Assembly (NCBI RefSeq): GCF_000422405.1
Contig: NZ_AULS01000006.1
Span: forward strand, 62,001-126,000
Length of the DNA: 64,000 bases
DNA from: Microbacterium luticocti DSM 19459
Lineage (GTDB): Bacteria; Actinomycetota; Actinomycetes; Actinomycetales; Microbacteriaceae
Direction of reading: 5' to 3'
In this document: positions 61,124 to 64,000 of the stretch, in pieces
Layout: every line of letters begins with the position of its first letter
Numbering within the stretch: position 1 is the stretch's first letter
The notes under the pieces: model-generated
Database searches by the model: none
Told to the model about the DNA's origin: nothing
What the model saw: only the letters and a program-made list of their open reading frames with translations
Position numbers and translations under genes: made by a program

Positions 61124-61618
61124 TCAGGGACCGGGGGGCTGCTCCTGCAGCGTGAACCGGTCCTCGCTTCCCCCGCATTTCGGGCACACCAGCGGCGGGT
61201 GCGCGCCGCGGACGGTTTCTCCGCAGACGCCGCACGCCCATTCCACCATCCGGCCGACCAGGTCGGCGCGGCTGATGATCCCGACCAATCGGCCGGAGGA
61301 CAACACCGGCACGCGACGGATCTGGGAACCCACCAGGATCCGTCGCACCTGCTCGATGTCGGTGTCGGTCGTGACACTGATCACGGCCGTGGTCATGATC
61401 TCGCGCGCGGTGCGACCGCTGCGGGCGAGAAGGTCGAGTTCGCTGATCAGCCCGAGCACCGTGCCCGAGCCGTCGACGACCGGCACGGCGCTGATGCGCG
61501 CCGAGGTGAGCGTCTCGGCGATGTGCGCGATGGTCGCGTCCGGACCGACCGTGATCACCGGTGCGGTCATCACCTGACCGGCTGTGATCCCGGCTGCCGA
61601 ACCCGCGTGAGATGCCAT
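61124..61618 (-). CDS. CBS-domain protein with C-terminal zinc ribbon
   Basis: 164 residues: two CBS motifs (TIAHIAETLTSARISAVPVV and TDIEQVRRILVGSQIRRVPV) that bind adenosine nucleotides, followed by a rubredoxin/rubrerythrin-like zinc ribbon with CGVCGE and CPKCGG. Located 47 bp upstream of pdhA on the same strand, so it may sense energy charge or S-adenosyl ligands and modulate the dehydrogenase (inference). GATAAT at 61646-61651 is a good -10. Confidence 0.88.
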   Translation of the reverse strand: MASHAGSAAGITAGQVMTAPVITVGPDATIAHIAETLTSARISAVPVVDGSGTVLGLISELDLLARSGRTAREIMTTAVISVTTDTDIEQVRRILVGSQIRRVPVLSSGRLVGIISRADLVGRMVEWACGVCGETVRGAHPPLVCPKCGGSEDRFTLQEQPPGP

Positions 61619-61645
61619 GCCATCACCTTCTCGTGCCTGTATCGC

Positions 61646-61651
61646 AGATTA
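61646..61651 (-). promoter_or_regulatory. -10 element (GATAAT) of the CBS/dehydrogenase operon
   Basis: GATAAT in an otherwise GC-rich divergent region, 28 bases before the CBS ATG; -35 not clear. The same region holds CCCGCC-TCG-GGCGGG and TGTAGACC for the rightward gene. Confidence 0.55.
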
Positions 61652-61776
61652 TCAGTCCCGGGGGCCTGCCGCTCCCGCCCGGCGACCGTGACAATGCGGC
61701 GCGGCCCCTGCCCGCCTCGGGCGGGTGTAGACCGGAAGGGAGCGGCAAAGCGCCGTGCGCGCGGAGAGGATCGACG

Positions 61777-62223
61777 ATGGTCAGTGAGCGGATGGTGGTG
61801 GCAAGCGCGTTCCCGGAGGGTTTCCGGGCCGTGCTCGGACTGGAGAAGGCGGTGCACACCGGACCCGTCGACGACCGGCTGATCACGCTCGTCAAACTCC
61901 GGGCGTCGCAGATCAACGGATGCGCGTACTGCATGAACATGCACGCGGGCGAGGCGCGTGCGGCGGGAGAGTCCAACCGGCGACTCGACGTGCTGCGCGC
62001 CTGGCGCGAGGTCGACGACCTGTACTCCGAGCGCGAGCGGGCGGCGCTGGCGCTGACCGAAGAGGTGACGCTCATCTCGCACGGCGGTGTGTCCGATGAG
62101 GTGTGGGATGCGGCATCCGCCGTCTTCGACGCCACCGAGATGGCGCAGCTGCTGACCGCGATCGCGACGATCAACGTGTGGAACCGGCTCGCGATCTCGA
62201 CGCACCAGCAGCCCGAGGACTGA
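61777..62223 (+). CDS. carboxymuconolactone decarboxylase/AhpD-like protein
   Basis: 148 residues with the AhpD redox motif NGCAYCMNMHA (C49, C52, H56) in an all-helical domain, so a thiol peroxidase or alkylhydroperoxidase-like activity is likely. GGAGAGG is before the ATG. Alone on the plus strand, divergent from the CBS gene. Extended -10 TGTAGACC at about 61725 may drive it. Confidence 0.9.
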   Translation: MVSERMVVASAFPEGFRAVLGLEKAVHTGPVDDRLITLVKLRASQINGCAYCMNMHAGEARAAGESNRRLDVLRAWREVDDLYSERERAALALTEEVTLISHGGVSDEVWDAASAVFDATEMAQLLTAIATINVWNRLAISTHQQPED

Positions 62224-62290
62224 CGAGGATCATCCTCGGGATGTAGACGAGAGCCGACTTCCGGCCGATGTGGGCGGGATGCGGCATCCC

Positions 62291-62296
62291 TAGCGT
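62291..62296 (+). promoter_or_regulatory. -10 element (TAGCGT) of a leaderless promoter
   Basis: TAGCGT and seven bases before the ATG of the ABC ATPase gene. Confidence 0.6.
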
Positions 62297-62303
62297 CGAT
62301 GAC

Positions 62304-63077
62304 ATGCAGATCACATCGACCGAACTGGGGCTGGCCGCCCGCGTGCACCAGCTGACCAAGACCTACGGCTCGGGCGCGGGCGAGGTACGCGCCCTCGACG
62401 GCGTGACCGTCGGCATCCGGCGCGGGGAGTTCACCGCGATCATGGGGCCGTCGGGCTCGGGCAAGTCCACCCTCATGCACATCATGGCGGGCCTGGACGC
62501 GCCCAGCACCGGGCGTGCCTGGATCGGTGACACCGAGATCACCGGGCTGAGCGACCTCGAGCTGACGATTCTGCGCCGCCGCCGGGTGGGCTTCGTGTTC
62601 CAGGCGTTCAACCTGGTGCCCACCCTCGACGCGCTCGGCAACATCCTGCTGCCGTTCGACCTCGACGGGCGCCGCCCGTCGGCGCTCGAGAAGGCGCGCA
62701 TCGACGGACTGATCGAGAGCCTCGGGCTGGGTGCGCGCCTGCGGCACCGGCCGCATGAGCTGTCGGGCGGCCAGCAGCAGCGGGTCGCCATCGCCCGCGC
62801 TCTGGCCACCGCGCCCGACCTGGTGTTCGCCGACGAGCCGACCGGAAACCTCGACTCGCGGTCGGGCCGCGAGGTGCTCGCGCTGCTGCGCACCGCCAGT
62901 GCCGAGCACGGACAGTCGATCGCCATGGTCACCCATGACCCGGTCGCCGCAAGCCACGCCGACCGGGTGCTGTTCCTCGGCGACGGTCGCATCGTCGCCG
63001 ACAAGCCGCGGCAGAGTGCCGAAGAGATCTCGGCCTACATGCTCGCGAACGAGCTGGATGCCCGGGTGCGGGCATGA
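62304..63077 (+). CDS. ABC exporter ATPase (MacB/LolD type)
   Basis: 257 residues: Walker A GPSGSGKST, Q-loop FQAFNLVPTL, signature LSGGQQQRVAIARAL, Walker B VFADEPTGNLDSR, H-loop MVTHDP. NLDSRSG is typical of the MacB/FtsE/LolD branch. Leaderless start. Its stop overlaps the start of the permease gene (ATGA), so the two form one exporter. Substrate unknown. Confidence 0.93.
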   Translation: MQITSTELGLAARVHQLTKTYGSGAGEVRALDGVTVGIRRGEFTAIMGPSGSGKSTLMHIMAGLDAPSTGRAWIGDTEITGLSDLELTILRRRRVGFVFQAFNLVPTLDALGNILLPFDLDGRRPSALEKARIDGLIESLGLGARLRHRPHELSGGQQQRVAIARALATAPDLVFADEPTGNLDSRSGREVLALLRTASAEHGQSIAMVTHDPVAASHADRVLFLGDGRIVADKPRQSAEEISAYMLANELDARVRA

Positions 63078-64000
63078 ACGCCGCGTGGCTGCGCGAACGG
63101 GGCATGGGCGCGAGCATCCTGGTGTCGGCGATCTCGGCCGCGTTCGGTGTCATCCTCATCTCGGCGACCGGATACATCGCGGCGATGCTGCGGGCCGACC
63201 CGTACGTGGGCGACAGCGGCACGCTGGCGTTCGTGCTCGGGTTTCTCACGTTCGTGCTCGTCGGGGTCGCGGTGTACGTCGCGGCGATCGTCACCGCGAA
63301 CACGTTCTCGACCGTCGTGGCCGGGCGCACCCGGCAGATCGCGCTGTTGCGCCTGATCGGCGCGTCGGCGCGGTCGCAGCGCGGTGAGGTCGCCCGGCAG
63401 GGCCTGATCGTGGGGACGATCGGGGCCGCGGTCGGACTGCTGGCCGGCACGGGTCTGTCCGCCGCCGGGGTGGCGGTCGCCGGGCGCGCGCTGGGTCTGC
63501 AGGACGTACCGTTCCAGCTCGTGCAGCCGATGCTCGTGGTGCCGGCCGTCGTGGTCGCGCTGACCACGTGGGCGGCGGCCTGGGCGGGGTCGCGGCGCGT
63601 GCTGACCGTGACGCCGTTGCAGGCGCTGGGTGCCACCGCCGAGGCCACCCGCGACGAGGTGGCGCGTCGCAGCGGCCGCCACGTGACGGCGATGGTGCTG
63701 TTCGCGTTCGGGGCGCTGCTGGTGGCCGGTGGCATCGTGCTCGGCCTGGTGTCGCCGCTGGGGGTCGTGGTGGCGTTCTTCGGCGGGGTGTTCTCGTTCA
63801 CCGGCATCGTGCTCGGCGCGGCGCTGATCATGCCGCCGGCACTGCGGCTGGTGGGGCGGGCGTTCGGCCGGGGCGCAGTCGCGCGGCTGGCCGCCGAGAA
63901 TGCGCTGCGGCATCCTGACCGGTCGAGTCGCATGGCGATCGGCGTGGTCGTCGGGGTGACGCTCGTGACGATGTTCGCCGTCGCGATGGAGTCGGCCAAG
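63074..64000 (+). CDS. FtsX-family ABC permease, truncated by the window end
   Basis: 309 residues are visible and the frame runs off the end (...MESAK). Starts with ATG overlapping the ATPase stop. Membrane helices at residues ~15-40, ~55-80, ~110-135 and ~155-175, and the MacB-type cytoplasmic segment GRTRQIALLRLIGASARSQR between the second and third, as in FtsX/MacB exporters. A second half with further helices follows (AMVLFAFGALLVAGGIVLGL), so it is likely an eight- to ten-helix permease. Confidence 0.88.
   Translation, partial: MNAAWLRERGMGASILVSAISAAFGVILISATGYIAAMLRADPYVGDSGTLAFVLGFLTFVLVGVAVYVAAIVTANTFSTVVAGRTRQIALLRLIGASARSQRGEVARQGLIVGTIGAAVGLLAGTGLSAAGVAVAGRALGLQDVPFQLVQPMLVVPAVVVALTTWAAAWAGSRRVLTVTPLQALGATAEATRDEVARRSGRHVTAMVLFAFGALLVAGGIVLGLVSPLGVVVAFFGGVFSFTGIVLGAALIMPPALRLVGRAFGRGAVARLAAENALRHPDRSSRMAIGVVVGVTLVTMFAVAMESAK

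Overview
The window is very GC-rich DNA from a high-GC Gram-positive bacterium, most likely a Microbacterium-like member of the Microbacteriaceae (Actinomycetota). The signs are the strong G/C third-codon bias, very frequent GGATGCC/GGCATCC words, GTG starts, several leaderless promoters (a TANNNT hexamer 6-7 nt before the start codon), and actinobacterial gene sets (lhr with nei, PucR, DUF6421, TPR-CHAT protease). No rRNA, tRNA or CRISPR array was found.

Layout. 1-1000: the end of an IS1380-like element and a possibly broken low-GC gene. 1009-10609: a conserved hypothetical gene, the glycogen debranching enzyme GlgX, then a cassette of sigma factor, small beta-rich protein, TPR-CHAT caspase-like protease and cytoplasmic subtilisin-like protease, followed by a LysR-type ligand-binding domain without an HTH. 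10732-32841: a large amine/polyamine catabolic region with two class-III aminotransferases, two FAD amine oxidases, an aminobutyraldehyde-type dehydrogenase, an acyl-CoA-forming methylmalonate-semialdehyde dehydrogenase, Lrp and PucR regulators, a cupin, an amidohydrolase and a PotABCD-type transporter. A four-gene efflux/TetR block with a clear operator sits inside it. 33019-39480: nei and lhr with a small toxin-antitoxin-like pair between them, divergent from a GreA-family gene. 40204-48220: a PfkB kinase, an ABC-F protein with a leader peptide, an esterase, a NUDIX-like protein, a DivIVA-like coiled-coil protein, a threonine aldolase and a lipoprotein. 48641-51607: SDR, DUF6421 and a divergent Lrp gene. 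51788-61618: aconitase, a two-component system, a membrane protein, the pyruvate/2-oxoacid dehydrogenase E1alpha-E1beta-E2 operon and a CBS protein. 61777-64000: an AhpD-like protein and an ABC exporter cut by the window end.

The genes suggest a soil or plant-associated heterotroph that imports polyamines, oxidises them through amino-aldehydes and beta-alanine-type intermediates to acyl-CoA, and burns acyl-CoA through the TCA cycle (aconitase and 2-oxoacid dehydrogenase are both here).

Two things stand out. One is the sigma/CHAT/subtilase cassette, which looks like an intracellular two-protease cascade. The other is the unusual density of dispersed palindromic repeats of at least five families in the intergenic spaces; one copy is inserted in frame inside the ABC-F coding sequence.
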